Positions 10,388 to 23,515 are shown, numbered from the stretch's first letter. The stretch is 64,000 nucleotides of DNA from Lactuca virosa (GCA_928212115.1 CAKMRJ010004445.1:84898785-84962784); one strand, 5' to 3'. Numbers and translations: made by a program. The notes: generated by a model from the letters alone, not told the origin.

Positions 10388-12909
10388 TGTGACATCCCCA
10401 ATTTTCAGAACCGAAAAAAAAAATTTCTTTACGCTTTAAAAAACATAATATCATTTATTGCGGAAATTCTCGGTATATTAAAACAATTTGAGTACAAAAT
10501 ATTGTCTCAAAATAATAAAACTCTAGGGATGTCATAACCGATACAGAGCATATGTTACAGCGTAAAGACCCAGAGGTCCTGAATTGTATTACATGTCTTA
10601 TCTAAGCATCACACTCGGTCTTCAGTATTCTTACACTGCTACCTGTGACACATATAAATTGAGTGGGTCGGTTTGGGAAACCTGGTGAGATACATAGGGT
10701 TTTCAATCGCACAATGTTATAAGAATTTATATCTCAAACCTGCAAAGCCACTATTATCATCAACACATATATATCATATCTCGAAAACAATATATCCCAT
10801 CCCGTCGATCCCCACATATTGATCCTATAAAATGATCTTACGAGATCTAGCCTAAAGGATCAATATGAACACCTAACTGGTGACGCTACTTCGGAAATTC
10901 CCTCGCAGCAAACGAGGTTCAAGAAAGACATCAAATGAAGGGAATGGAATAAGTTTCATCGTGAACCTCTGTTTGTAAAAACCACAAGACAGTTAAGTCA
11001 GGGGAAGTTATCTAGATAATTGTGCCTAGAAGTGGTCTGACACCATGGGGTATTATACCCCCACACCCACCCTATCCGGCAAAACAACATCAGACATACA
11101 TAGTAGTGGTATGTTACTGACACACTCTATTTGGCAATCTACGAACTTGCATCAACTACTTAGTGAAAGGAAACACTGACACCCAAAGCTCATCCGATCA
11201 CTTCATAAAAGAAACGATGACTCCAATGCGCTTTCAAAATAAAAATCATGAGGCAATACTAATATAGTATTCCCGTACGCTCGCGTACTCCTATACGTAC
11301 CCCCACCAATCATCAATGTCATTGGACAGAGCTTCTACTCTCCGTTCCCATCACACACGTACCCTTAATAAGATTCAACCCAATATCCAAACTTAATTGA
11401 ACTAAGCATCACTTTTAAGTTTTAAGTCTTATCTCATCATTATGAAAGACTATAATATTTATAATATCAATTCTATTTAGGCAACACAGTCCTAATCTAG
11501 TTTACACATTTAACACAGAGTATTAGGTATTAATATATATCTACTTTCTAAGAAATAATACTTATATTATTAATATTATCATGTAATAATATTATATATA
11601 AATTGTAACATATATAGAACCATACTCGTTCACACATCGTGTATAATCAAATATACATATAACATATATTTAAATTAATAAGCATATAATTCACATATAA
11701 ACTTTCAACAAATATTTAATATTTTAATTAACATTTGTATTAAAATCGTGTTTATGAAAGTAACTATACACTCACTTAATATGATGGGTGTAAGCCTCAG
11801 AACGTAATAGTTTCAATAATAACTCCTTGATCTAAAATTTCCCTTTTTATTTTCTAAAGATATCTTCTATTCTTTCTAAACTATACTTATTGATGAATGA
11901 GTAAAAATTCATGCAAATTTAGATATTTATACTTAACTTTTTGAATCATGATAAGAATACAAAAAAAACGTTAGTCATTCCTTGATGACCTTAAAATCAA
12001 CATGTAATGTTCCTAAATTTTGACACCAATGTGAATGTATGGAGAGCATCTATTTTATTGACACCTATTCATTTATTTTACTTGTGGACTAAGTTTTAAA
12101 CACCTCACCTCACATGTAAGGCATGTCTCCTTCTTTTTTTAATTTTATTTGCATTGTGATATTTCATATCATATTTTGATTAATACACATATATTAATTA
12201 ATTTAACATAAATCTTCTTCTTTAGTTTCATTTTAGATAATGACTTTTATTACATATAAAATCTTACCTTATGTATATACAGATATATAGGTTCTCTCTC
12301 TCTCTCTCTCTCTCTAAAATCAATTATCTCACATATATAATAATTGATTTATACGTTTATGGTTTATATATTGAATAAGTAAATAAACCATATAATATAT
12401 GTCGGTAATTTCAAATCGGTATAATAATTGGATTAAAATTATTATCTAATATATAATAAATAACATTGTATGACATATCTAAGTTTTATAATCGATAACT
12501 AGCGTCATAAAATATACCTAATAATTATCGTTGAAAAACAAGTGTAACATAAGAATTGTCGTTTCGTTACTTGAGTTCACCCTTTAATGTATTTCGACCA
12601 AATACATCTTATATAGTTTGAGATTTATGCTCGTTATAATTTTCGTTAAGATTATTTATCCTAAATAATCTTCTATTTAAAAAATGTTATTTTATCTCTC
12701 TTTGATAATTTTATATAAAGATTTATACAAATATTATATAACCATAATATTTGTCCACATAACAAGTATATAATTGATAGGTATTTATATAACGCAAAAC
12801 GCGTACGAAGAACAAGTATCGTATTCGAGGATTTTAATTGTTCGATAAAAGAAATATTTATTATTATTATTACCCCTTAAACGTCTTTCCCTAACTCACG
12901 GGTTTTACA
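10388..12909 (-). repeat. Full-length gypsy-type LTR shared by two tandem units
   Basis: The 2522-bp LTR runs from TGTGACATCC to GGGTTTTACA. On its left is a primer site (5' LTR position in minus-strand sense); on its right is a polypurine complement (TTCTCCCCCACTTAGG, 3' LTR position). It therefore serves as an LTR for sequence on both sides. It is highly similar to 13733-16084. A CT-repeat lies at about 12294-12315. Confidence 0.85.
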
Positions 12910-13732
12910 ATTCTCCCCCACTTAGGATGATTTCGTCCTCGAAATCACAAACTCAACAAATATATACGATCTCTACCACTCGCTTTCATTTTTTTCCAGG
13001 TAAGAATTGTCTCGGTAGCATGTGACGTGTAGCTCCCTTCCTTCTTAGACAAAACTTCTAATTGTCATATCATTATCAATGTTTGTTCTCATTATGAGTG
13101 ATCTTCTCGTATTTCACAACCATGGTATGATGAAAACCACGACAAGCATCAAGTGTTCTACCAACATACTCGTGTAAAAAAATAGTGTAAGAGCGTAATA
13201 CTAGCGACAATGACGATTACTAAACTCAATAGTTTATTTTCCTCTTTTCTGGGATGATCAACTTGTTGCTCTTCAATTGATCATCTTGACCACATCTAAA
13301 CTTCGACAGAGACACACAATAAACATCATTATGTGTCTTCTTATCCTTTCTACATCAACCATAACTCCTTTGTCTTATTAAACATGAATATCAAACTCTT
13401 GGGCTTCTTAGCTGTTGGTGGTGCTCGAACTTGAACCCGCTCTTCATCCTTTGTTGTACCTTCAGTCCTAACCCTCGAGTTACAAACGCGGATTTCTTCG
13501 GAGACTCTATCTGCTTCTCAACATGGGACGTAGACTCTACCCAAGATAAGATTTTTTTACATCAGCTATAGAAATTGAATGGTCATATTCTAATGGCCAT
13601 CTATTGCACCTCGCAAAAATACTTAATTAACTAGACCCTTGTCCCTACGAGACAAATACTAACACAGAAGAAACATTCATTCATGTTCTAATGTGGTAAA
13701 ATCACATCATAAAAGGTTGCATTTCTAGCATG
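12910..13732 (-). other. Polypurine side of a gypsy-derivative internal region
   Basis: It begins with the polypurine complement TTCTCCCCCACTTAGGATGATTTCGTCC cut here to its start and then carries non-coding sequence resembling 57056-57480. It stops abruptly near 13732, where partial LTR sequence begins. The primer-site half of the internal region is missing, so a deletion removed it together with the adjoining LTR end. Confidence 0.7.
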
Positions 13733-14717
13733 GCTTATCTCAGCTTTATACTCGAGTCTGCAGTAGTCTTACACTGGGTCAGTTTGGGAAACCTGATGAG
13801 ATACATAGGGTTTTCAATCGTACGATGTGATAATAATGTATATCTAAAACCTGCAAAACCACTATTATCATTAACACAGATACATTATATCTCGAAAACA
13901 ATATATCCCATCCCGTCGATCCCCACGTACTTATCCTATACAATGATCTTATGACAAAGTGACGACGCTACTTCGGAAATTCCATGGCAGCAAACGAGGA
14001 TCAATAAAGACATCAAATGAAGGGAATGGAATAAGTTTCACGACGAACCTCCATTCATAAAAACCACATGACAGTTAAGTCAAGGGTAGTTATCTAGATA
14101 ATTGTGCCTAGCAGTGGTCTGACACCATGGGGTATTATACCCCCAGACTCACCCTGTCCGGCAAAACAACATTAGACATACCTAGTTGTGGTCTATTACT
14201 GACACACTCTATTTGGCAGTCTATGAAGTTCCCTCAATTACTTCGTTAAAGCAAACGCTGACACCCAAAGCTCATCCGATCACTTCATAAAAGAGTCGAT
14301 GACTCCAAAGTTCTTTCAAAATAAAATGTATGGGGAAATACTAATGTAGTATTCCCGTACGCTCCTGTACTTCACCGATCACCATCATTATCGTCAGCGA
14401 GTATAATTTTAGGAGGGGAAATACAAATGTAGTACTCCTATACGTAGGACATTCCCCACCGATCATCAATCTCATTAAACAGATCTTCTACTCTCCGTTC
14501 CCATCACACACATACCTTTAATAAGATGCTACCCAATATCCAAACATAATTGAACAAAGCATCCCTTTTATGTTTTAAGTCTTATCTAATCACTAGGAAA
14601 GAGTATACTATTTATAATATCAATTCTGTCTATGCAACAATGTCCTAATCTAGTTTATACATTTAACACAGAGTATTAGGTATTAATATATATCTCATTT
14701 CTCAGAAATCATACTTC

Positions 14718-14768
<51 letters not shown>

Positions 14769-16084
14769 ATTTCAACATATATAAAATCATACTGGTTCAC
14801 ACATCGTATATCATGAAATATACATGTAACACATATTTCAATCAATAAGCATATAATTCACATATAAACTTTCAAAAAATATTTAATATTTTAATTAATA
14901 TTTGTATTAAAATCGTGTTCGTGAAAGTAACTATGCACTCACTTAATATGACGGGTGTAAGCCTCAGATCGTAATAGTTCCAATAATAACTCCTTGATCT
15001 AGAATTTCCCCTTTTATTTTCTAAAGATATCATATATTCTTTCTAAACTATACTTATTAATTGATGAATGATTAGAAAGTCATGCAAATGTCGATATGTA
15101 TACTTAACTTTATGAATCATGATAAGGATACAAAAAAAAACGTTAGTCATTCCTTGATGACCTTAAAATCTAAACTTAATGTTCCTAAATTTTGACACCA
15201 ATGTGAATGTATAGAGAGCATCTATTTTATCGACACATATTCATTTATTTTACTTGTGGATTAAGTTTTAAACACCTCACCTCACATGTAAGGCATGTCC
15301 CCCCCCCCCCCCTTTTTTTTTTCTTTTTTATTTGCATTATGATATTTTATATCTTATTTCTATTAGTACACATATATTAATTAATTTAACATAAATCTTC
15401 TTTTTTAGTTTATTTTAGATAATGACTTTTATTACATATAAAATCTTACCTTATGTATATATAGATATATACTCTCTCTCTCTCTCTAATTAAATTAAAA
15501 TCAATTATCTCACATATATAATAATTGATTTATATGTTTATGGTTTATATATTAAATAAGTAAATAAATCATATAATATATGTCGGTAATTTCAAATCGG
15601 TATAATAATTGGATTAGAATTATTATGTAATATATAATAAATAACATTTTGCGACATATCTAAGTTTTATAATCGATAACTAGTTTCGTAATATATAACT
15701 AATAATTATCGTCGAAAAATGAATGTAACATAAACATTACCGTTTCGTTACTTGAGTTCTCCCTTTCATGTATTTAGACCAAATACATCTTATATAGTTT
15801 GTGATTTATGGTCGTTACAGTTTTAGTTAAGATTATTTATCCGAAATAATCTTCTTAATGTTATTTTATCGCTCTTAAATTAATTTTATATAAAGATTTA
15901 TACAAATACTATATACCCATAATATTTGTCCATATAACAAGTATATAATATATAGGTATTTATATAGCGCAAAACGCATACGAAGACCAATTATCCTATT
16001 CGAGGATTTTATTTGTTCGATAAAACAAATATTTATTATTATTATAACCCCTTAAGCGTCTTGTCCTAACTAATGGGTGTTACA
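13733..16084 (-). repeat. Truncated second copy of the tandem-array LTR
   Basis: It aligns with roughly 10610-12909 but lacks the first ~220 bp that include the TGTGACA terminus. It ends cleanly in GGGTGTTACA at 16084. Differences from the intact copy include an expanded ATT repeat, a C-run then T-run near 15299-15321, and small indels. Confidence 0.8.
14713..14767. repeat. (ATT)n microsatellite inside LTR
   Basis: About 18 ATT units. The homologous position in the other LTR (about 11570-11590) has only short ATT/AAT tracts, so the expansion postdates the LTR duplication. Confidence 0.9.
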
Positions 16085-17510
16085 CAGAAACCCAGAATAA
16101 CCCTGCTGAAGAAGCCTCCTAAGCCTCGCTGCTGAAGAGAGAGCTGGTCCATACAAAACTCCCTTATCAAAAATGTCTAGTTCTCCCTCACTTGGGGTTT
16201 GAACTCTAACCAACTGCCGCTCACAATCAATTACGGCCCCATCCAGTCCATCTCAATGATCACCTTCAATCCCCTCAAGGGAATCGGTACAACGCGATTG
16301 GAAATCTCTCGCCGAAAATGTTCAGAATACTCCTACGGAATACCCTTGCAACGCTCACAGTACAATCATCAGCGATCTCCACCTCCATAGGGGACTCCAA
16401 ATTCCCCGAAGCATCTCGAAAATTCTTGTTGAGCGCAAGAGATACAAAAGATCGGGTAGCCCCGGAATCAAAAAAACATGAGTCGACAATCTGTTGACCA
16501 AAAAGGTCCCTATACAAGATCATAACAACATATGCATAATAATGAAAACAATAAAGATAGAGAAAAGTCACATATCAGGCCTCATCAGTGGCCAAATGGA
16601 ACGCTCTACTCTTCAGCACAGGAGCCTCCGCCTTGGCAAAACGGCCCCGACCCTGCTGGCCTCTATGGGGAGGATCGGAGGTCATAGGCTTCTTAGCCTG
16701 ACCCACTGTCGTCTGAACCTGCTCTGGCTTCCACTTCATACAGAGCTCTAACTCGATTTCCCACTCACGGGCCTTCTCAATCATGTCATTCAAGGTTTTG
16801 CTCCCCAAGAAATTCACAAACTCATAGATATCGTCTCTTAGCATAGCCTGATATATCGTCTTCCTCATCTCCTCGTCTACAGCATGCTGCGGAACCAACA
16901 TCTCCCTTTCCCTAAACTTGGCGATAATCTCCGCCACAGTTTTCGTGGTCTGATAAAGGTCCTGGAACTCCCTCACCAGTTGATGCACCTCTATGGCCGG
17001 TGCGAACTCCTGATATAACCTCTGCACAAAATCCTCCCATGTCATCACAGTCACACCCACCATCCCTACCTGGCGGGTAACCTCCTCCCACCAGTCATGC
17101 GCTTGGTACCTTAGCATACAGGACGCGAATCCCATATTTACCGTATCGTGGAAAAATCTCGTGCACTAAGCATTCTCCATGTAAGCGATCCAGCGGAAGC
17201 TAGCGATGGGGTCCTTAATCGCAAAGAACTCGGGGGCACCACATGCCTTAAACTCCCAGAGTGAGGGAGCTCGACTCCCAATCTGACCCACAACAATCTC
17301 AGCTCGAAAAGACTTGAGCTGCTCCTCCGTAATCTTCATGATCCCCTCCTTGACGGTACCGAAAATCACCGAGGTAGCGTCAAGGATATTGCAAGTAACC
17401 TCGGCTACGATAAAATCGTACAGCCTCACATCAATCGGCTCTGCACTAGAGCCCAAACCCGATCCTAAACTTGATCCCAAACCTGAACCTCCTCATGTAG
17501 CCATCACCAT
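16085..17510 (-). pseudogene. Ty3/gypsy Gag-protease remnant lacking zinc knuckle
   Basis: The coding sense starts near an ATG at 17504 or 17510. An early TGA follows (MAT-stop-GGSG), apparently a CGA codon changed by C to T. The frame then continues through 17480-17166, a TAG, 17135-16575 and, after another stop, the protease at 16571-16275, all in one frame. Gag forms the particle; the phrase AHDWWEEVTRQVG and the following QRLYQEFAPA belong to the retrotransposon Gag core. The protease has the aspartyl active-site motif FFDSGATRSFVS. A CCHC knuckle is expected between Gag core and protease, but only a short basic GRGRF stretch is present, so it was probably deleted. Coding is cut at 16085 where another element's LTR ends; reverse transcriptase and integrase are absent. 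Confidence 0.8.
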
Positions 17511-18205
17511 CCTCAACTGAAAATGCAACATAAAAAACAATTGATAAGGAAGTTCGAAGGGATTCTTCCCCACCGGACTCCTCAGAGCTTCCAGCTCTGT
17601 CCTTGTCTCGGGTGCAGGTCCTGTGATTTCAGTAGTACGGGCCCAATACCACCTTCAACACCTACTTGTACCTTCCTTAAGGCCATACCTGAGACCTCTA
17701 ATTCACCCAAACATAGATAAAACATGACCTGCAAAGCACAACACATACATATATCCTAGACTCTTCTAGGATTTCTCAATTTTCACAGAACCAAGAAACG
17801 CAATCAACACTGCAGGTTGCCATGTGCATGCAAGTTAGACATAAATAGAATCACATAGACTGTCAAATAAAGCTTCTATCCTAAGACCACAACCAAACAA
17901 GGAAAAGGAAATAAGGCAGAATCCATCATTCTAGGGCTATGCAATCCTAAACATATACAACTTTGAAAGCATACACTTAGCAAATAACAAAGTTAACATC
18001 GATTCCAAGAAATATATTCATAGCAAGGTTAAATTTTTGGAAACACTTACTTGAGCTCGGCCGATTGCGCGCATTTCACTCTCCCTTTTTCTTAGGATAA
18101 CTGTTTTCAGAAAAACTCGACTTGTGTTTCTTTTGAAAAGGGTTACTATTTCCTCAGTTTGAGTTCTGACACACCCGAGAGTGTGCCTGAACCCCTCAAA
18201 CCAAG
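17511..18205 (-). other. Untranslated leader of truncated gypsy
   Basis: Between gag and the primer site I see no coding frame. A GTAGTACGGGCCCAATACC word at about 17630 recurs in diverged form at 35870 and 57790, so this part of the leader is shared among several gypsy families in the window. Confidence 0.5.
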
Positions 18206-18219
18206 GCTCTGATACCAAC
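18206..18219 (-). other. Primer binding site
   Basis: GCTCTGATACCAAC is the exact complement of GTTGGTATCAGAGC and lies two bases from the LTR end at 18221. Confidence 0.85.
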
Positions 18220-18220
18220 T

Positions 18221-19926
18221 TCTAACAGCCCAAAAACCAAATAAAAATTTTCATTTTTGAAAATAGATTACAATCATAATTTGTTCCCAAAAATCCATTA
18301 CATCATATTATATCAAATATCAAAGTATCAAAATAGATAAATACGGAAAGTGTTGGAGAGTGAACGCTACGCCATCAAGCCAGGCCCTTCCCCTTAGTAC
18401 TGGAAGTACCTGAAAACACCCAAATAAACTTTAAGCAAGAGCTTAGTGAGTTCCCAAAATATCACATAACATACAACTACAAAATACCATGTAACATACA
18501 TAAAGTTGCCATAGGCTACCCCCATGGTCTTTACTTGGAATGCCATGGGCTATCCCCATGGTCTGATATCCAAGTGCCATGGGCTACACCCATGGTCTTC
18601 ACACAAGTGCAATGGGCTACCCTCGGGGTCTTCATACAGTCAATGCATAACAACTAAGAATCCACATATCAGGTAGTGGGCCGATATTGGTACCTTTGAT
18701 CCATGGATATGGTGAGAAGACTCACCTAAGACTGCTGATAAGAATACTACTCGACTACTGGTCCATTAATCTCACACTAAATATACACAAGATATCCTAA
18801 TTAGAACTCGAGAACTAGACCCAAAATCCTATGTCCAAACTCCTCCAATAAGGCCCAAAAGTCTTTTCTTCAATAATAGGCCTAACATCCAAGGTCCAAA
18901 ACAATAATGGGCCAAAAAGCCCAAAAGGCCCAACCATGCCACCTACAACCCAAAAACAAGTTCAAAGGCCCAAACTCTAATAGGTCCAGGCCCAACGTTA
19001 AACAGGTAAATGGCTCAAGAGCCCATCAGAAGCCTAAAATCCACTTAAAGCATACGCCCAGTGTACATCTTCAGTACACTTAGCATACTAGGTCCTCTGG
19101 TGGTACGCGCAACGTACAAACAAGTACCCTTATCGTACAAGCTATTTTTGCACCAACAACCATTAAGTGCTAAATACATGAAGTCTCGACGTCTAATTCC
19201 AGATCTAAGTCGATTAAGTGGTTCTATGGCATAAAGTTCACAACTTTATGCCCTTGCATGCGACATGGGAACCCAACACCTCTTTTAACCCATTAAGACC
19301 CTTTTTAAGACCTTAAACTCACGCATGGTGTCATAACAACCATCAAGTTAGCATTTTTATGCTTTTTACATGCCCAAGGAGCTTAGATCTAACATTTCTA
19401 ACCTTTGGAGTTGCCCAAACTCACAAGAGAGGATTCATGGACAAAAATGGACTCCATACCAAACCCTAACTCAAGCTAGCAAAAGAATAAGAAAGGTATG
19501 AGCTTTTTACTTCCACAAGCTCCCCAAGATGATCTAGATGCAGGATCTGAAAGCTCTTCCCACGACTAACATTTTATCACCACTTCCTTCTTCTTGCTAA
19601 CACACCAAAAAGGGTTACTTTAGGGACTTTCAAGCTCAAAAATCACTCTCAAATATATCTAGGGTTTTAGGGACGTTTGAGGGTAATGGAGGGCGGTAAG
19701 GAAGGGCGTCCAAGGTCATAAATGAGCTTAAGTAAGGCTCAAGCCCGATAATTAAGGTTTTCCTCTTTGGCCTCGTACGCCCCGCATACGAGCCTCAGTC
19801 ACCCGATGCATACGCTTATGTACGGTAAGCATACACACATGTACGCCCAGCGTACGGAGGGTCCTCAATTGCCAAATCTAAATACTTCAAGGGCTTAAAA
19901 AAATACCTGGATTTTTGGATGTTACA
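18221..19926 (-). repeat. 5' LTR of the truncated gypsy
   Basis: A 1.7-kb LTR that on the minus strand begins TGTAACATCC. Its inner end reads TTAGA where TGTTACA-like ends would give CA, consistent with a terminal mutation. The outer flank is GACCT (19927-19931); the matching duplication is lost with the left part of the element. It contains GTACGC-CCA-GCGTAC at 19841-19855 and related GTACG words. Confidence 0.75.
18507..18640. repeat. 34-bp tandem repeat with internal hairpin
   Basis: Four copies start at 18507, 18541, 18575 and 18608 (period 33-34). The best unit contains CCATGGG-CTATC-CCCATGG, a 7-bp-arm inverted repeat. The fourth copy is the most diverged. Confidence 0.8.
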
Positions 19927-20574
19927 GACCTAATCTCAAACTATTATTCAAATTACCTAAAATGCCCCTAAGTCAAAGTTGGTCAAATTCCTGGTCAAAC
20001 GTCGAAGTCAAAAAGTCAAAGGATTAACACACGCTGAGTACGTCCGGCGTACTCAGTCACTACGCTTGGCATAGTTGATCCTTGGACAAATTATGGGGCT
20101 TTTGCCCAGTATGTGCAGCGTACCACTAGGTATGCCTAGCATACTCGACCTGATTCTACTTTTGTCATTAAGACATTATTCCATTAAGACATCACTTCTA
20201 TAGTTTAAATCTAGTCCCAAATACCATTCTAAGTTATAAAGTTTCCAACTTTATGACTTCTCATGGCTAGAAGGAGTCCAAAAACCAAAACCCTAACTTG
20301 ATACATAAACCCAAATATCATAACTCTTGCATGGATGGAAGAAAGGGACCATGATCACATTTTTATTGTTCCGAGTACTCAAAAAGGTCTGAAAGGATAG
20401 CTCATATGGTTTAGAGTAAGCCATAGTCATATATAACAAGATTATAGGACCAAAATGCTCTAAAAATTAAGTCCTAACAAGATCTAGTGAAAAACATCTC
20501 AAGTTCAGAACTTTATACCTTCAGGGGGTTGCTTAAGAGGTGCGAAGCTTAGATATACAAGGCTTGAAGCTTTT
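19927..20574 (-). repeat. Gypsy 3' LTR, left part
   Basis: Continues at 22977 once the solo LTR is removed. It contains GTAC-rich words similar to the LTR at 18221-19926, such as GTACGTCCGGCGTAC and GCAGCGTACCACTAGG. Its left end is cut by that neighbouring LTR. Confidence 0.65.
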
Positions 20575-20786
20575 TGTGACAACCTGAAATTTCTATCTTC
20601 TAAAGTCATACAATTCAATCAAAAGTCAGACTTGTTTCTATTATCTTTTAGCCTTGTTTAGGGTTTGTTTGAGAGTTCTAAGCCTAGTGCACTCAAGGTT
20701 TGTGTGTTAGGAAGTGTTAGCTTGAGTTCTTTGAGTTGCAATTGAGCCGGAATCACCTTCAAAAGGAGTTCACGGATACACCTAGG

Positions 20787-20822
20787 TTCATGGCCGTGAA
20801 AAACTTCCTCCATATATAAAAG
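20787..20822 (+). promoter_or_regulatory. Palindrome plus TATA box in solo LTR
   Basis: TTCATG-GC-CGTGAA (20787-20800, one mismatch) lies 12 bp before TATATAAA (20813-20820). A half site TTCACG is at 20769. A better copy, GTTCACG-GT-CGTGAAC, is at 21018-21033. Confidence 0.55.
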
Positions 20823-21911
20823 ATTTTGGCTCATTTTCTTCACTTTTTCAACTCCTTAAACTTTAGCTGTGAACACACCCTATTCTCTCTCAACTTCTTC
20901 AACCGTGAACACTACTCAAAGCTACCAAAACATAAGTATCTCTTCCATCAACTTGTTGTCCTTTGAAGCACTTGATTCCACCCATGAAACAAGCACTAAA
21001 TTGCAATATCTTCAAGAGTTCACGGTCGTGAACCCTTCATTGGGCCGTATACCCTTCATAAGATCAAGGTTTGGTAGTGAACCCTCCTTCCATGACCGTG
21101 AACACTTCATAGAATCAAGGTTGGGCCATGAACACATCATGTGTTCTATGGCCGTGAACTCCCTACAATCAATCATATGTGATTGTAACACTTCATTGCA
21201 AGTGTTTCCTAGTACCTAAGGTTGTTTCCCTTACATGATTAGTTGTTATATACACTAATTGTATACATATATGTGTCATTATATGCTTAATAGGATCCGT
21301 TTGTGCTCGAGAATTCACTTGGCATACTTAACATCCTATATCGATCTTTCATTCGAATCACTCACTACAGGTGAGTTCATACCCGTATAAACTATCTTTT
21401 AAATGTTTTTAAATGCTTTTAAGGGGGGGAATACAAGTAGAACACAATGAAATTGTGTTAACCATTTACATGTGAAAACAACATCCGAAAGGATTTCTTA
21501 TACTCAAAACTTGTTGAAAACTCTTTTAAATATCTTATAAACTTCTTTTATATCAAATCGTATTTGTCTATGTATTTACGTATAAGCATGCTTTAATAGA
21601 CTTAGGACTATTGCTAGATACCTTGACTCCTATTCCTTGTTTAGTTGTGGGCTTGGGGTAGGATCACTGGTCCGAATGTCGATTAAATTAGAGTTATACC
21701 TATTAAATACATATATGAATATTAAACCCATTTTTAAGGTTCATTCTTAACTTAGTTGCTTATTGTTAGTAATTGAGTCTTTTCTACAAATCAGTAACAG
21801 TCAAACAATCATACTAGTAAACTATAATAGGTATAGTTTAGAGGATTACCACTTACTACTTCTAGAACAGTGAAACTTACAAGAGTCAGTTCATACATGA
21901 TTCAGTTCAAA

Positions 21912-22067
21912 CATACTATAACTAGAACAAGAAGGAACATACTATAACTAGAACAAGAAGGAACATACTATAACTAGAACAAGAAGGAACATACTATAAC
22001 TACAACAAGAAGGAACATACTATAACTAGAACGAGAAGGAACATACTATAACTAGAATAGAAAGGAA
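21912..22067. repeat. 26-bp minisatellite, six copies
   Basis: The unit begins CATACTATAACTAGAACAAG and repeats six times without spacing. Copies 1-3 are identical; copies 4-6 carry one or a few changes. It lies inside the solo LTR. Confidence 0.95.
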
Positions 22068-22976
22068 CATACACACTAATACAAGAACAAGATAACATTA
22101 ATGTGAGCCACTACTTCATAGCATAGCAATATACTGTTGTGTCACGTTTTATAACCAGAGTCTCCTGGAAGGAGAGTGTGAGTTTGTGTATAGATATATA
22201 TGGGATTGACCATCTTACACCTTGCTGCTAGCTACAGTGGAACCTGCAGGTCTACGGGTCACAAATGTCATACCATTTCGACGTCTTTTGATCGTCATGT
22301 TTTATACTAGTCAATCGAGCATGGTTATAACCTCATCACATTTTACCTTAATTTAACTTATTGGTTTTAAGGTAGTTAGTACATCTATAGTTACTTTATA
22401 CAATACTATTGTACACTTTCATTTTCCTGATACATTCATATAGTGATATTCTCACATAAAAGGTAATGCAAACTATTTTCTAGAAAAGATAGTCATAAAC
22501 TTGGGAAAACATACATTTTTACAAAAGAACAAACATACAAAACAGTCGGGTCTTGGTAGAAGACTACTTACCATTTTAGTAGAAAATATAGGATTTTCTA
22601 AGAAGTATACAAACAATTACATCAAAACACTTACAAACATTTTCATCAAACTAACGCAAAAATTTGACACTAAAATACTTACTCACCAGCTTAAATGTTG
22701 ATCTACTCTTTCAAAATAACTTGTATTCTCAGGTCACCAGTAGACAAGTACAAATGGCCAGGTTTTGAGAAGACGGAGCGTATTCAAGACTCGTCTTTAC
22801 TTTGATTTCATATTTTGGTGTTTTTCAAATTTTACATAGAACACACTTGTATTAACTATATTATTAATGCAATGGATGATGTTGTTGCTTGTTTTACTAT
22901 TTTGCATTGTTATGATACTGTACATGATGTCCTCCGCCCCCGAACGTTTCCACCGTTTCGGTTTGGGGGTGTGACA

Positions 22977-23349
22977 CTTTTCCAAATGCACTCCAAATAT
23001 CTTCTTCCTTCTAGATGGACTCTAAACATACAAATGGATCAAAAACTCACAAATGAACACTAGGGTTTGCAATAGGTCGTTTTGGGAGGATGGAGGTTGA
23101 ATGTGGAAAGGGTTTTGAGGGTTAAGGTTGCTTAAATGGTGCTCAAACCCTAAAAATTAGGGTTTGCAGAATTGTTGTGTACGGTGAGCGTACCTCATGA
23201 GTGCGCCCAATGTAATCACATGCACCCACGACTCTATTAATGAACTATGCCATGCGTACACCTCAAGCACGCATGGTGTAAGGACCAATTTTGCAACAAA
23301 TTTATACTTTTAGTTCAAAAGAAAAAAAAAACTTGATGTCTGGGTGTTA
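22977..23349 (-). repeat. Gypsy 3' LTR, right part
   Basis: Joins 20574 across the CTTTT duplication. It ends GGGTGTTACA at 23349, followed by the polypurine complement ATTCTCCCCCACTTGA, so this is a 3' LTR on the minus strand. It contains GTACGGTGAGCGTAC. Confidence 0.75.
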
Positions 23350-23515
23350 CAATTCTCCCCCACTTGAATCAGACTCCCTCCTCGAATTATGATGTTGCGA
23401 ATAACTCTGGGTAGTGCTCCGGTATCTTTGCCTTGGGTTCCCAAGTCCATTCGGAACCCTTCTGATGCTGCCACTATACTTTGACTAATGGGTGCTATAA
23501 AGTGTAAGTCCATGT
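23350..23515 (-). pseudogene. Ty3/gypsy Pol C-terminal chromodomain remnant
   Basis: The minus strand, read from about 23490 towards 23366, gives the end of an integrase chromodomain, including the phrase GSEWTWEPKAKIPEHYPELF, with in-frame stops before and after it. Chromodomains of this kind direct integration of plant chromoviruses (Tekay/Del type). The frame ends close to the polypurine tract and 3' LTR, the normal position. Coding further upstream is missing because a Copia-type element begins at about 23516. The piece is too short to say more about its family. Confidence 0.65.

Larger units (their letters stand above)
20575..22976 (+). repeat. Solo LTR with target-site duplication
   Basis: A 2402-bp block starts TGTGACAACC and ends GGTTTGGGGGTGTGACA. 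It is flanked by CTTTT on both sides (20570-20574 and 22977-22981). No internal region is present, which is the product expected from recombination between the two LTRs of one element. The end sequence (GTTTCCACCG...GGGGGTGTGACA) resembles the primer-side end of the LTR at 52112-54340 on the opposite strand, and the TATA-like CATATATAAAAG at 20811 reads on the plus strand. Plus is therefore taken as sense. Confidence 0.9.

Noticed and set aside
21912..22067. Regular 26-bp repeats, superficially CRISPR-like
   Set aside because: The units are contiguous with no spacers, and the context is a plant LTR.
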